From the NCBI RefSeq assembly GCF_019455445.1, contig NZ_JAHWUS010000001.1, positions 1 through 64,000 on the forward strand: 64,000 nucleotides of DNA, given 5' to 3'. The translations under genes were made by a program, and so were the position numbers. Of this stretch, positions 7,270-16,907 are shown piece by piece. The stretch is from Pseudaquidulcibacter saccharophilus (GTDB taxonomy: Bacteria; Pseudomonadota; Alphaproteobacteria; Caulobacterales; Aquidulcibacteraceae). Position 1 is the first letter of the stretch; every line of letters starts with the position of its first letter. Under the pieces are notes generated by a model. It searched no databases. It was not told where the DNA came from and saw only the letters and a list, made by a program, of their open reading frames with translations.

Positions 7270-9450
7270 TTATTTGCCTTTTTTATCAACTTCGCGCACC
7301 AATTGATCAATTGATTTAACCTCGCCCTGTGGCTGATTATTTGGTGAGCTTGCCTCAGGATTAACAGGTGCTGTCCCATTGCCTTTTGGCGCAGGTCTAT
7401 TTGGGGCAGGTTTATTATCAGGCGAAGTTGCAATATTTGGCGTGGTCTGTGCCGCAGTTCCATCAACCGCTGCCACACCATCTGAACCATAATCATCCAT
7501 TGGCGCATCAACAGGTGCAACCTGATTAGAAGAGGCGTCAACATCTTGAATAGCCTGTGTCACACTTGAAAGCGGAAGCAAGAAGTCTTTGCGCGGTATA
7601 TCTGCTGAGGCTTGGGTCATAAATGCACGCCAAATACGCGCCGGCGCAGAACCACCAGTAACCTTGTTCATACGCTTACCAAAGTCATCATTACCAACCC
7701 ATACACCTGCGGTATAACCACCGGTAAAGCCAATGAACCAAGCATCACGATAATCAGATGTTGTGCCGGTTTTTCCGCCCACCATTCTATCTGGCAACGC
7801 AGCAGAACGTGCGGTTCCCGCCAATACCACTTGGCGCAGCATTAAATTCATATTGCGTAGAACTGAATCTTCGATTGCGCGTTGTGGCTGTGGATTTGGT
7901 TTTTCCCACAAAATTTTACCAGAACGGGTACGAATTCTTTTAAAGCCATAAGGCGTTACCGCAGCACCACCATTGGAGAATGGTACATAAGCGCCGGTTA
8001 ATTCCATTGGTGTCACCACCTCTGTGCCCAATGCCAAAGTTACCTCGGGGTCAAGGCGGGAACGAATACCAAGGCGGCGGGCAACACGCACAACCGCATC
8101 ACGCCCAGCTTCTTCACCTAATTGAACCGCAATTGTATTCACAGATAATGCAAAAGCATTAAGCAAGGTCATAGGGCCACGATAGCCACCATCATAGTTT
8201 TGCGGCTGCCAATTTCCAATTTTAATTGGTCGGTCAACGCGCACACTATATGGGGTTTCACCCTTTTCAAATGCCGCTAGATAAACAAATGGTTTGAACG
8301 AAGAGCCTGGCTGCCGCTTTGCATCGGTTACGCGGTTAAATTCACTTTCGTTATAATTACGACCACCAACCATGGCACGCACGCCGCCGTCACCCGCAAT
8401 TGCCACCAATGCCGATTGTGACATATTAAGTGCCTTGGCATTTGCATTAAATTCATTGTCAATTGCCGCCTGTGCCGCAACCTGATCCCGAAGGCTAAGC
8501 GTGGTTTCAACGATGATATCTTCTTTTGGCTCATCAATGATGGCACCAACTGATGGCTCGATCCAATCAAGGAAATAACCATTGTTATTGGTTTTCCCAG
8601 TTGCCGAGAAACGCAATGGTTCTTTTACTGCGGCAAGGCGTTGTGCATGGGTAATAACGCCTTCTTTTTCCATGATATCAAGCACCACTGTTGCCCGCTC
8701 TGCCGCGCGCTTGGTGGATGAAACCGGATTATATTTTGATGGGGCCTTTAACATACCCGCCAAAAGTGCCGCCTCAGAAATTGTAAGGTTTGATGGCGAT
8801 TTATTAAAATAACGTTCTGATGCTTCGGTGATGCCATATGTACCCGCGCCGAAATAAACCCGTGCAAGATATAATGACATAATTTCATCTTTTGAAAATT
8901 TACGTTCAAGCCAAAGGGCAAGCAAAACCTCTTGTGCTTTACGTTTTAAATTTTGATCCGATGAAAGAAATAGGTTTTTTGCAAGCTGTTGGGTCAAGGT
9001 TGAGCCACCCTGCACCACGTGCCCAGCTTTTAGGTTTACCACCATCGCCCGCATCAAGCCAAATGGGTCAATACCAAAGTGATGGTAAAACTTGCGGTCT
9101 TCAACCGCCATTACCGCCTCGGGGACATATTTTGGCAAGGTTTTTAAATCAACCGGTGGCGCATCTGCGGCCCCCCTACGGTCAATAACTTGTCCATTAA
9201 TATCAACATAGGTGATTGATGGCCTATCAGTTTTTTTCCATAATTCTTCGGGATTTGGTAAATCGGATGCCACATAAATAAATAATATTACGCCCGCAAC
9301 CGCCGCCCAAAGGCCAAGCACCGCACCCCAATAAAAGATAGTTCCCCAAAAGCCACGCCCCCTTTTTTGCGGGCGGCGCGGTGGCGGCGGATAATTCCCA
9401 CCACCATATTCATGACCATAAGAACCATTTCTCGCACCACGTTTAGCCAA
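7270..9450 (-). CDS. Class A penicillin-binding protein (PBP1A family)
   Basis: Bifunctional peptidoglycan glycosyltransferase/DD-transpeptidase. With the TTG start at 9450 (GGAG seven bases upstream) it has 726 residues; a GTG at 9513 would add 21. Order: Pro/Arg-rich cytoplasmic tail, membrane anchor (about 35-61), GT51 domain with catalytic Glu117 in EDRKF and the QGGST-LTQQLAKN motif (147-159), then transpeptidase with SxxK (Ser383-Lys386), SVN (436-438) and KTGTT (560-564). The C-terminal 100 residues are a Pro/Asn/Ala-rich low-complexity tail. It polymerises and cross-links murein in the periplasm. Monocistronic. Confidence 0.93.
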   Translation of the reverse strand: MAKRGARNGSYGHEYGGGNYPPPPRRPQKRGRGFWGTIFYWGAVLGLWAAVAGVILFIYVASDLPNPEELWKKTDRPSITYVDINGQVIDRRGAADAPPVDLKTLPKYVPEAVMAVEDRKFYHHFGIDPFGLMRAMVVNLKAGHVVQGGSTLTQQLAKNLFLSSDQNLKRKAQEVLLALWLERKFSKDEIMSLYLARVYFGAGTYGITEASERYFNKSPSNLTISEAALLAGMLKAPSKYNPVSSTKRAAERATVVLDIMEKEGVITHAQRLAAVKEPLRFSATGKTNNNGYFLDWIEPSVGAIIDEPKEDIIVETTLSLRDQVAAQAAIDNEFNANAKALNMSQSALVAIAGDGGVRAMVGGRNYNESEFNRVTDAKRQPGSSFKPFVYLAAFEKGETPYSVRVDRPIKIGNWQPQNYDGGYRGPMTLLNAFALSVNTIAVQLGEEAGRDAVVRVARRLGIRSRLDPEVTLALGTEVVTPMELTGAYVPFSNGGAAVTPYGFKRIRTRSGKILWEKPNPQPQRAIEDSVLRNMNLMLRQVVLAGTARSAALPDRMVGGKTGTTSDYRDAWFIGFTGGYTAGVWVGNDDFGKRMNKVTGGSAPARIWRAFMTQASADIPRKDFLLPLSSVTQAIQDVDASSNQVAPVDAPMDDYGSDGVAAVDGTAAQTTPNIATSPDNKPAPNRPAPKGNGTAPVNPEASSPNNQPQGEVKSIDQLVREVDKKGK

Positions 9451-9569
9451 GGGCGTACTCCATATAATTATTAACCTTTTAAACACATTTTTGGTTAATA
9501 GGCGGTTACTCACTTATGAATTAGGCAAAATTGAGGTGATGCGCTGTTATTTGCATATTTTGGTTATAA

Positions 9570-10481
9570 TTAATCGCTAGATGGTGCACAATAATCATCC
9601 ATTTTTGTTTCTAACCAATTGAAAAACACAATTGTCCTCGACGGCAAGTTACGCCTTTGTGGGGTTAAAAAATTTATAGGCATTGGCAAAGGTTTATAAT
9701 GCGGCAATATTTCAATTATATCACCACTATTAATTAAATCTCTAACCCCAATAAACGGTATTTGTATGATGCCGAAACCCGACATACAAGCGGCATGATA
9801 GGCCACTGAATTATTAACACTAATCATATGCTTCATTGGGGCTTCAATTGTTTTATTGCCGTCAAAATACTCAAAACATGGGTTCTTTTCGGTGAAATTC
9901 AGTGCGTAATCAACCACATAATGACTATCTAAATCTTCAAGGCTTTTGGGAATACCGTATTTCTCTGCATAGGTTCTGCTGATACAATTTATAACGGGCT
10001 TTTTACCTAATTCACGTATTCCGGCGTTATTATCATTGTTCTTGCCTACCCTGATTACACAATCGAAACCTTCATAGATAATATCAACATTTCTATCCGT
10101 GCTTGATATTTCAACATTTAGTCGTGGGTATTTATCAATAAACTCCCATAATGATGGGATTACTAATTTTTGGGCCATTCCAATTGGCATATCAACTCGT
10201 AAAGTCCCGCTTATTTTATCAATATTGGCACGGAACATATTTTCCAATTCGTGGGCGTCATATAGAATTTTTTCTGCGCGTTCATAAAATGAACTGCCGT
10301 CTGGTGTTAATTGCACCTGTCGTGTTGTGCGCAGCAAAAGCCGTGTACCCAGTTTTTGTTCAAGGCGCGCAATCGCCGCCGAAACAGCACTCTTTGGTAA
10401 TTCTAAATCATCGGCTGCATTGGTGAATGATTTTAAATCTGCAACCTTTTTAAATATCATTAGCGATTTTTGAAAATCCAT
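9570..10481 (-). CDS. LysR-family transcriptional regulator
   Basis: A 303-residue protein with the N-terminal LysR winged helix-turn-helix (about 1-60, with the AxxxxxxxxSAVSAAIARLE recognition segment) and a periplasmic-binding-like co-inducer domain from about 90. It is divergent from the SDR oxidoreductase at 10577, the usual arrangement for a LysR regulator and its target. The 95-base gap is AT-rich and shows no unambiguous T-N11-A site. Inducer unknown. Confidence 0.92.
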   Translation of the reverse strand: MDFQKSLMIFKKVADLKSFTNAADDLELPKSAVSAAIARLEQKLGTRLLLRTTRQVQLTPDGSSFYERAEKILYDAHELENMFRANIDKISGTLRVDMPIGMAQKLVIPSLWEFIDKYPRLNVEISSTDRNVDIIYEGFDCVIRVGKNNDNNAGIRELGKKPVINCISRTYAEKYGIPKSLEDLDSHYVVDYALNFTEKNPCFEYFDGNKTIEAPMKHMISVNNSVAYHAACMSGFGIIQIPFIGVRDLINSGDIIEILPHYKPLPMPINFLTPQRRNLPSRTIVFFNWLETKMDDYCAPSSD

Positions 10482-10576
10482 TGTTCAATATATCCGAACA
10501 CATTAATCATAATTACTAACTTTATACATCAAAATAAATACAATAAATAGGTGCAATTATTACCTAGGAGAGATAA

Positions 10577-11332
10577 ATGACCAACAAAACAGCAATTATT
10601 ACAGGCGGAAGTCGTGGCATTGGCAAAGCAACGGCTTTAAAACTTGCCGATAATGGTATCAATGTAATTATTACATATAATTCAAAAGTCGATGAAGCAC
10701 ACGAAGTAGTGGCGGCAATCAAAGCAAAGGGGCTTAAGGCAAACGCATTCCAACTTGATGTCAGCAATCGGGAATCGTTCATGGATATTGCCAATAAAGT
10801 TCAGTATTCATTGAAAGAAATTGGCGAATGCAAATTTGACTTTCTTATTAATAATGCGGGAATAGGTCTTACAAGCCCATTTACCGAAACCAGCGAGGAA
10901 GATTTTGACATACTTGCCAATGTTCACCTCAAATCAGTATATTTTATCACCCAAAAATTATTACCGATAATCAATGATGGCGGTGAAATTGTTAATATCT
11001 CAAGTGGTTTAACACGCATTGTTTATAATGATTATGCACTTTATGCCTCTTTAAAATCTGCCATAGAAACCCTTACACGTTACCAAGCAAAAGAACTTGG
11101 GGCACGTAAAATTAGGGTGAATGTCGTTGCACCAGGCGCCATTGAAACAGACTTTCGTGGTGGCGCTGTTCGTGATAATGCCCAGATTAATGCAGCAATT
11201 GCAGGGCTTACCGCGCTTGGTCGCGTTGGACAAGTGGCCGATGTCGCAGGTGCAATTGCTAATTTGCTTCGCGATGATTCTTATTGGATTAATGCCCAAA
11301 GAATTGAGGTTTCGGGTGGGCAGGCGATTTAA
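10577..11332 (+). CDS. SDR-family NAD(P)-dependent oxidoreductase
   Basis: A 251-residue classical short-chain dehydrogenase: cofactor motif TGGSRGIG (8-15), NNAG near residue 90, catalytic Ser near 141 and YASLK with the Tyr/Lys pair near 155-159. The closing segment (INAQRIEVSGGQ) is FabG-like. Substrate cannot be deduced. AGGAGA lies about eight bases before the ATG. It is probably controlled by the divergent LysR regulator. Confidence 0.92.
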   Translation: MTNKTAIITGGSRGIGKATALKLADNGINVIITYNSKVDEAHEVVAAIKAKGLKANAFQLDVSNRESFMDIANKVQYSLKEIGECKFDFLINNAGIGLTSPFTETSEEDFDILANVHLKSVYFITQKLLPIINDGGEIVNISSGLTRIVYNDYALYASLKSAIETLTRYQAKELGARKIRVNVVAPGAIETDFRGGAVRDNAQINAAIAGLTALGRVGQVADVAGAIANLLRDDSYWINAQRIEVSGGQAI

Positions 11333-11365
11333 ACCCATTTGACAAACCGCATTATTCATAAATAT

Positions 11366-11393
11366 GGTGGAGGTTCGCAAACGGACTTCCACC
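11366..11393 (+). promoter_or_regulatory. Hairpin abutting the GNAT start codon
   Basis: A 12-bp stem (11366-11377 with 11382-11393, two G-U pairs) closes a CAAA loop and ends on the base before the ATG at 11394. The only GGAGG sequence lies inside the 5' arm, so the hairpin could hide the ribosome binding site. It could also act as a weak processing or stability element after the SDR gene. Confidence 0.5.
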
Positions 11394-11858
11394 ATGAATG
11401 AATTTAAAATAACCCCCGACCCTTTAACATCTGATGCCATCAAACATTTATTGCAAACGCATTTGAATTTGATGCATTCGCAAAGCCCGGCATGTTCGGT
11501 TCATGCATTACCGCTTGAAAAACTACGGGCAAAAGATGTGAGTTTTTGGTCCATTTGGAATGGCGAAGAATTACTTGGTTGTGGCGCATTAAAAGAAATA
11601 AATCCCACACATGGCGAAATTAAATCAATGCATGTCTATAAAAAATACCGTGGTCGCGGAATTTCAAAGATAATGCTTGAACATATTATTAAAACCGCCA
11701 AATCGCGCGGTTATAATAAACTTTTCCTCGAAACCGGCTCGCAAATTGAATTTGCCCCAGCACGCGCACTTTATAAAAATGCAGGTTTTAGCGAATGCCC
11801 ACCTTTTGAAGGCTATAATGAAGACCCTAACAGCACTTTTATGACCCGTGAAATCTAA
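11394..11858 (+). CDS. GNAT-family N-acetyltransferase
   Basis: A 154-residue single-domain acetyltransferase. The acetyl-CoA site is the segment MHVYKKYRGRGI (motif A, RGRGI at about 87-91), followed by the helix ending in LFLETG and the ARALYKNAGF motif B. Such proteins acetylate small amines or protein N-termini; substrate unknown. The ATG at 11394 is used, although a further in-frame ATG at 11364 exists without a ribosome binding site. It sits 61 bases after the SDR gene, with the hairpin between. Confidence 0.88.
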   Translation: MNEFKITPDPLTSDAIKHLLQTHLNLMHSQSPACSVHALPLEKLRAKDVSFWSIWNGEELLGCGALKEINPTHGEIKSMHVYKKYRGRGISKIMLEHIIKTAKSRGYNKLFLETGSQIEFAPARALYKNAGFSECPPFEGYNEDPNSTFMTREI

Positions 11859-11872
11859 TTTTAAAATAAAAT

Positions 11873-11899
11873 AACCGGTGCGCTGGGGACGCACCGGTT
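11873..11899. terminator. Terminator between convergent GNAT and TonB receptor genes
   Basis: AACCGGTGCG (11873-11882) and CGCACCGGTT (11890-11899) form a perfect 10-bp stem around a 7-base loop. The T-run is short on both strands, but the position between convergent genes fits a bidirectional terminator. Confidence 0.75.
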
Positions 11900-11963
11900 T
11901 AGTTAAGCTCTATCATGGGTAGACAGGCGACCAATGGCCGCCTGCCCTACTGGGGAGGAAGAA

Positions 11964-14942
11964 TTACCACTTATATTTCAAACCAATTTGGTAAGAACGT
12001 GCAGGGCCAGTTGTGTTATTTTCGCCAGCACGTGTTGCACCTGAACCAGTGTCACGACCACTAGTCCAACCGCCATAAGTGTGGTTGACCCAATCAAATA
12101 CGTTGATTGCCTGACCTTCTACGGTAAACACATTTCCATTTGGAAGGGTAAAGTCTTTACCAATTTTCAAATCAAGCTGTTTGTATCCGATTTTGTCTTT
12201 CGGGAAGTAATAAGCATCAATGATTTGTAATGCAGTTGTATTAGGCGCAACGGTCACATCCGCAATACGGGCAAACGGTGTGCCAGATGACAAGGTCAAT
12301 AAGCCTGAAAGCTGGGTATCCCAAGGGCCATCAACGATTGCCGAACCAACAAAGCGCCACTTTTCAACATCTTCGGCATGGTGCCAACCAGTTGCAGAAG
12401 CATTGGCATAATCAAAGATAAATGGGTCGTTGTGACCGGTGCTTTCGGCATTGTTCAAATCAAGTTTCGCAGTCCAGCCATATTTGTCTTCTTTGGAATA
12501 TGCTTTTTCCGCAGTGATAAATAATGAGGTTGAACGTGCCTTGCGGTCATTGGTTGACACAATTACCGCACCATAGCCAGGCGCACCAAAGCCCCATGGT
12601 TGGCAAGCATATTGTGAACCATACTGACACCAGCCACCATTTAGTGATGGGTCGCGGTTACCCAATACCCAGTTGAACAAATCACGTGCTTCGGTATGCG
12701 ATAAAGTTACAGAAGTTTGGATTTTGCCAAATTTCTGACGAACACCAAGGTTGAATTGATCTGAATAAGGTACTTTTTGGTTATTATTCAGAACAATAAT
12801 CTCACCCTTGATATTTTTCGCAATAGCAAGTGAAGTTAGCTGCGAAGGATCGGTCGCATATGATGAGTTCCAAGGTGTTGTGCTATCAAAATAGATTGTT
12901 GCATTGTGTAATGTTGCACGACGTTGCTCAAGTTGAACAATATCAAAGATGTTACGGTCATAATAACGTCCATAGCCAGCAAAGAATACTGTTTCCCTAT
13001 CACCGTTCAAGTCATATGAAACGCCAAGACGTGGCTGAATTGCACCTTTAAAGCTTTTACGATTTGAACCATTTGAAATATAATCTTCTGGGTTAAATAC
13101 GTCATTAAAGCCGTTAAGGTTACGAAGGGCAGTTGCAACATCCGCAGGGGTTTGGAAATTATTGTTAAACATATTTGATTCCCAATCCCAACGAATGCCG
13201 AGGTTGAAGGTCAAATGCTGGTTAACTGTCCAATCATCCTGCACAAAAAGACCAACCTGGGTGTTTTTGCTTTTAATGGTTGGGTCGCCATCCACAATAG
13301 TTGCCGCAAATGGGGTATTATTTCCGCCAACAACATAAGTTGCAGCGTCATAATATAATTGCGGATTTGTTGTTGGAATGGATTCCATTGCAGTATAGTC
13401 ATAAACCGCAAGTTTAAAGCCAGCTTTCACAATATGGTCACCATGCCAATTAAGGCCAGTGAATGTCATATTATTTTTGAATGAAATGCTATCCTGTGCT
13501 TTTTCTTGGGCATACGGCAGACCACCAAATGAAAAAAGAGTGGGATTATATGAATATAGGTCATACGTTGCATATCTTATATCATTAGGATGATTAGGGT
13601 CATATATAATATTAGTTGGCTTAACAAGCTGCGTACCCGGACCCGTTGTTAATGGTGAGTTGCGCCAGTGTGCAGATTGCCAATCAAGAGAAGCTTCGTT
13701 CAAGAAGTTGTTGTCGCGGTGTTTCCATTGCAATGAACCTTCACGAACATATTGGTCAAGGTTGTTGCCACGTTCATATGCGGTGCTAGCATTAAATCCA
13801 CGGATATCACTTTCATCACGGTTACGATAGGTCAAATCAACACTATCAACCTCATTGATGAACCATGTTAATTTACCAAAATAGCTTTCTTGTGAGAAGT
13901 CTTTTGGATAATTGCCATCATATTTTGTCGCTAATGCGTTTGCAGCAGCTGGATTGATAGCAACCAAATCAGCGCTGTTTTTAACATTAACTGTATCGCC
14001 AGGGCGGGTATCTTCACGTTTTTCATAGGTGAACATATAGAACAATTTATCTTTGATAATTGGTCCATCTAGCTCAACACCATATTCCTTATTCTCATAC
14101 TTATCATGGCTTGGGCGAGAATAATAAGGAACACCAATCATGTCATTTGATTGATAGTTTACAAAGGCTTCACCATGATGCTCATTAGTACCAGATTTTG
14201 TAACCGCAGTAATAATTGCCGAAGCAGATTGTTCATATTCCGCCTTAAAGTTCTGTGTTGAAACTTTATATTCCTTGATAGCAGATTGCGGGAACGGGTT
14301 ACCGCGTGACGCATCCTGACCAGCAACACCACCTTGAAGAACTTGGTTTTTCTGTGAAATACCGTCAATGAACACGTTCACGGCATTGGCATTCAACGCA
14401 CCACCTTGGAAAGTTTTACGTTCATCATTGGTTGAAACCGATACGCCCGGCGCAAGTGTTGCAAAGCTTAAGAAGTTACGACCTTGTTGTGGAAGGGCAT
14501 CAATCTGCACCCTTGAAATAGAGGTTGATACTTCAGATGATTTGATGTTTGCACTGCCGCGACGGCCAATAACAACAACTGCTTTGGTTGCTTCTTTCAT
14601 ATCACCATCAAGATATGAAGTTTCACCAACTGATAATGTGATTGTTTGCACCAACACATTGCCATCCGGTGCCAAGAAGGTAACTTCATAATTACCTGGG
14701 CGCAGGCCAACAACATCATAAGTACCATCGGCACGCACAGCAACAGTCGCTTTTGCACCGTTTTCAACGTTGCGTGCAGTAACTTTTGTGCCTTGTGGCG
14801 CATCGGCAACTTTACCCTGTAAGGTCGCGGTTGTTTCAACTGCGGCTGCTGGGGTAGCTACTAGCGCGACCAAGCCAAATGCAACACCAATTGCAAGTGC
14901 CGATGCGCTGCTAACCCCTTTAAATTTACTGAAACCCTTCAT
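11964..14942 (-). CDS. TonB-dependent receptor with carboxypeptidase-like N-terminal domain (Oar-like)
   Basis: A 992-residue outer-membrane protein. Order: signal peptide (cleavage after PAAA near 34), carboxypeptidase regulatory-like beta-sandwich (about 37-105), plug (about 115-235) and a 22-strand-type barrel ending in Trp, as expected for an outer-membrane beta-barrel. The start at 14942 is favoured by GGGGAGGA; an in-frame ATG at 14975 is poorer. It lies 56 bases after the lacI-type gene on the same strand, which suggests sugar- or glycan-responsive uptake. The ligand cannot be read from sequence. Confidence 0.9.
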   Translation of the reverse strand: MKGFSKFKGVSSASALAIGVAFGLVALVATPAAAVETTATLQGKVADAPQGTKVTARNVENGAKATVAVRADGTYDVVGLRPGNYEVTFLAPDGNVLVQTITLSVGETSYLDGDMKEATKAVVVIGRRGSANIKSSEVSTSISRVQIDALPQQGRNFLSFATLAPGVSVSTNDERKTFQGGALNANAVNVFIDGISQKNQVLQGGVAGQDASRGNPFPQSAIKEYKVSTQNFKAEYEQSASAIITAVTKSGTNEHHGEAFVNYQSNDMIGVPYYSRPSHDKYENKEYGVELDGPIIKDKLFYMFTYEKREDTRPGDTVNVKNSADLVAINPAAANALATKYDGNYPKDFSQESYFGKLTWFINEVDSVDLTYRNRDESDIRGFNASTAYERGNNLDQYVREGSLQWKHRDNNFLNEASLDWQSAHWRNSPLTTGPGTQLVKPTNIIYDPNHPNDIRYATYDLYSYNPTLFSFGGLPYAQEKAQDSISFKNNMTFTGLNWHGDHIVKAGFKLAVYDYTAMESIPTTNPQLYYDAATYVVGGNNTPFAATIVDGDPTIKSKNTQVGLFVQDDWTVNQHLTFNLGIRWDWESNMFNNNFQTPADVATALRNLNGFNDVFNPEDYISNGSNRKSFKGAIQPRLGVSYDLNGDRETVFFAGYGRYYDRNIFDIVQLEQRRATLHNATIYFDSTTPWNSSYATDPSQLTSLAIAKNIKGEIIVLNNNQKVPYSDQFNLGVRQKFGKIQTSVTLSHTEARDLFNWVLGNRDPSLNGGWCQYGSQYACQPWGFGAPGYGAVIVSTNDRKARSTSLFITAEKAYSKEDKYGWTAKLDLNNAESTGHNDPFIFDYANASATGWHHAEDVEKWRFVGSAIVDGPWDTQLSGLLTLSSGTPFARIADVTVAPNTTALQIIDAYYFPKDKIGYKQLDLKIGKDFTLPNGNVFTVEGQAINVFDWVNHTYGGWTSGRDTGSGATRAGENNTTGPARSYQIGLKYKW

Positions 14943-14998
14943 GCTAGTTCCTCCCCTAAACGGTTTCCAAACCAAAAATCCAAACCTTCCGCAAAATA

Positions 14999-16018
14999 TT
15001 AAACTTTGCGGACCTTTTGCGTAGAAGCACGAATTATCAACTCCGGTAAAAAGACAATTCCACTTCGCTTGTCGGTGCTTTGAAACTCTTTGTCTTCAAG
15101 CATTGAATACAAATAGTTTAAGCCCCTTTTCCCAACCTCAAATATTCCGACGCGAATTGTCGAAATAGTCGGGCTGGTGAAACGTGTAATCGGAATGTCG
15201 TCAAAGCCGATAATGGCAACATCATCGGGAACTTTGATTCCAATTTCCTGTAATCTTGTAAGCGCACCCACCGCCATCATATCATTGGCGGCAAAAATAC
15301 CGTCTGGCGGGGTGCCATTTTTAAAAAACTCATCAATTGCGGCGCGACCGGCTTCTTCGGTAAAATCGCCCTCAAATACAAGTGGTTCTTGACCTATGAA
15401 ACAGGTCTCTAAACCTTTTAAGAAACCATTTTCACGCTCATTGGCCTCAAAGTTTGATTGTGGGCCACTTATGTGGGCAATACGTTTGCAGCCGACATCA
15501 TATAAATGACGAACCGCCTTTAAAGCGCCACCACAATTATCAACCGATATAACACCGCCATTGTCATCATTAAGCTGGCTAGAAATTGCAACAATAGGAA
15601 AATCATTCGGCAATATTTCGCGCAAACTATTTGGGCTGGCAAATGGCAACATTACAAGCATACCATCAACACGGCCGGCCATAGAACGAATTGCGCCAAC
15701 CGTCTCATTCAAATCACCATGTGAACCCGAAACCATAATATGAAGGCCACATTCACGGGCACTTTGATCAATGCCACGAATAATTTCCGAAAAGAATTCG
15801 CCGTAAATATCTGGTAAAAGTACGCCAATTGTATTGTTGCGACTGGTGGCAAGTGAGCGCGCGCCACCATGTGGAATATATTTTAATTTAGAAGCGGCAG
15901 AAAGAACACGCGAACGAACGTCATCGGTCACATTATCAAGGCCATTTATGACCCGTGACACAGACGCGACAGAGACCAAAGCCTCTCTGGCAACATCTTT
16001 TAGCGTTGCACCCTTCAT
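14999..16018 (-). CDS. LacI-family transcriptional regulator
   Basis: A 339-residue repressor: N-terminal helix-turn-helix and hinge (about 1-60, with TLKDVA and SVASVSRVING), then a periplasmic-binding-like sugar domain with GFDDIP near residue 265. The ATG at 16018 has AAGGGA upstream; the ATG at 16051 would add 11 residues. Two palindromic operators lie about 110-155 bases upstream, pointing to autoregulation and control of the co-directional TonB receptor. Confidence 0.92.
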   Translation of the reverse strand: MKGATLKDVAREALVSVASVSRVINGLDNVTDDVRSRVLSAASKLKYIPHGGARSLATSRNNTIGVLLPDIYGEFFSEIIRGIDQSARECGLHIMVSGSHGDLNETVGAIRSMAGRVDGMLVMLPFASPNSLREILPNDFPIVAISSQLNDDNGGVISVDNCGGALKAVRHLYDVGCKRIAHISGPQSNFEANERENGFLKGLETCFIGQEPLVFEGDFTEEAGRAAIDEFFKNGTPPDGIFAANDMMAVGALTRLQEIGIKVPDDVAIIGFDDIPITRFTSPTISTIRVGIFEVGKRGLNYLYSMLEDKEFQSTDKRSGIVFLPELIIRASTQKVRKV

Positions 16019-16124
16019 CCTTGCGTTTCCCTTTGTATACCTTTTCGGCATCCCTGCTGTTTCAACCCTTTTATTTAGGCCTAAAACATTGGCTTTTTTG
16101 GTTTGTTACCAATTTTTAAAATTG

Positions 16125-16173
16125 TGTAAACGTTTACAATAATCTTGTCAATAAAATTATGTAATCGTTTACG
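16125..16173. promoter_or_regulatory. Two LacI-type operators
   Basis: TGTAAACGTTTACA (16125-16138) is a perfect 14-base palindrome with the CG centre typical of LacI-family sites. TGTAATCGTTTACG (16160-16173) is an imperfect second copy centred 35 bases away, so the two are not on the same helical face by a whole number of turns. Both precede the lacI-type gene on the minus strand. Confidence 0.75.
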
Positions 16174-16247
16174 CAAATAAATATAATTACGCTTTTGGCG
16201 TATTATTTATGAAACCAAATCAATAAATTAAAGGAAATTGTGGGAAG

Positions 16248-16718
16248 CTACGCTACCTGAGAGCTTTCGTCTTCATCGGTCAATAACGCCAATAATGCCG
16301 CCGCAGAACGTGCCGAACGCAAAGAAGAACGGTTCTTTGGCTCACGCATGATGCGGGTTACTTTGGCAAGTGCCTTAAGATGGCTTGCGCCCGAATCTTC
16401 AGGAGACAAAATAAGGAATACCAAATCGGCAGCGATATTATCAGGCCCTTCGAAATCGGTAGGCTTTTCAAGCAAAGCAAAAACACCAACCGATTTAGCA
16501 AGACCTTTTATACGAGCATGCGGAACCGCAACACCTTCGCCAACGCCGGTGCCGCCAAGTGCCTCACGCTTCATTGCATTTTCGAATGCTTCATCGGCGT
16601 CAACGCCATAAGCATCGTGTGCAGTCGTGCAAAGACGTTTCAAAACCTCACGGCGGTTTGCACCCTTTGCACGATATAAAACGCTGTGCGCATTAACTAA
16701 ATCGCCTAATTTAGGCAT
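16248..16718 (-). CDS. ptsN: PTS IIA-like nitrogen-regulatory protein PtsN
   Basis: A 156-residue EIIA-Ntr protein. The phosphoacceptor is His67 in GVAVPHARI. In the nitrogen phosphotransferase system it receives phosphate from NPr and modulates potassium, nitrogen and stress regulation. The start at 16718 has GAGGA six bases upstream; longer in-frame extension to 16838 crosses the hpf terminator and is not credible. It lies downstream of hpf in the conserved rpoN cluster, but the terminator at 16802-16825 gives it its own promoter or read-through. Confidence 0.93.
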   Translation of the reverse strand: MPKLGDLVNAHSVLYRAKGANRREVLKRLCTTAHDAYGVDADEAFENAMKREALGGTGVGEGVAVPHARIKGLAKSVGVFALLEKPTDFEGPDNIAADLVFLILSPEDSGASHLKALAKVTRIMREPKNRSSLRSARSAAALLALLTDEDESSQVA

Positions 16719-16801
16719 CGCAATCCTCACACATAATTTGCAAAATCGAACCGACATAAAGGTCGAAAAACACACAATTTTTGCAATTATGTAAAACTTA
16801 T

Positions 16802-16825
16802 AAAAACCCACTGTAATACAGTGGG
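16802..16825 (-). terminator. Terminator after hpf
   Basis: On the minus strand CCCACTG and CAGTGGG form a 7-bp stem around TATTA, followed by TTTTT (16806-16802). It separates hpf from ptsN. Confidence 0.85.
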
Positions 16826-16907
16826 CGCACCAGCACAATAATCACGAACGAAATTCACAATTATCAGGCGCGCCCAAATAGCCTAAAGTGTTATTTCCCG
16901 CAAGTCA

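Noticed and set aside
11051-11443. Minus-strand open frame of 130 codons opposite the SDR gene
   Set aside because: Entirely antisense to a clear SDR gene and the hairpin region; no family resemblance.
12271-12285. TGGCAC-N5-TTGC match on the minus strand
   Set aside because: Lies within the TonB receptor gene in a conserved Gly-Thr-Pro-Phe-Ala coding stretch, lacks the final A, and has no gene start downstream on that strand. It shows that chance matches occur.
14159-14839. Alternative-frame open stretches inside the TonB receptor gene
   Set aside because: Shadow frames of a well-supported gene, without independent ribosome binding sites or domain matches.
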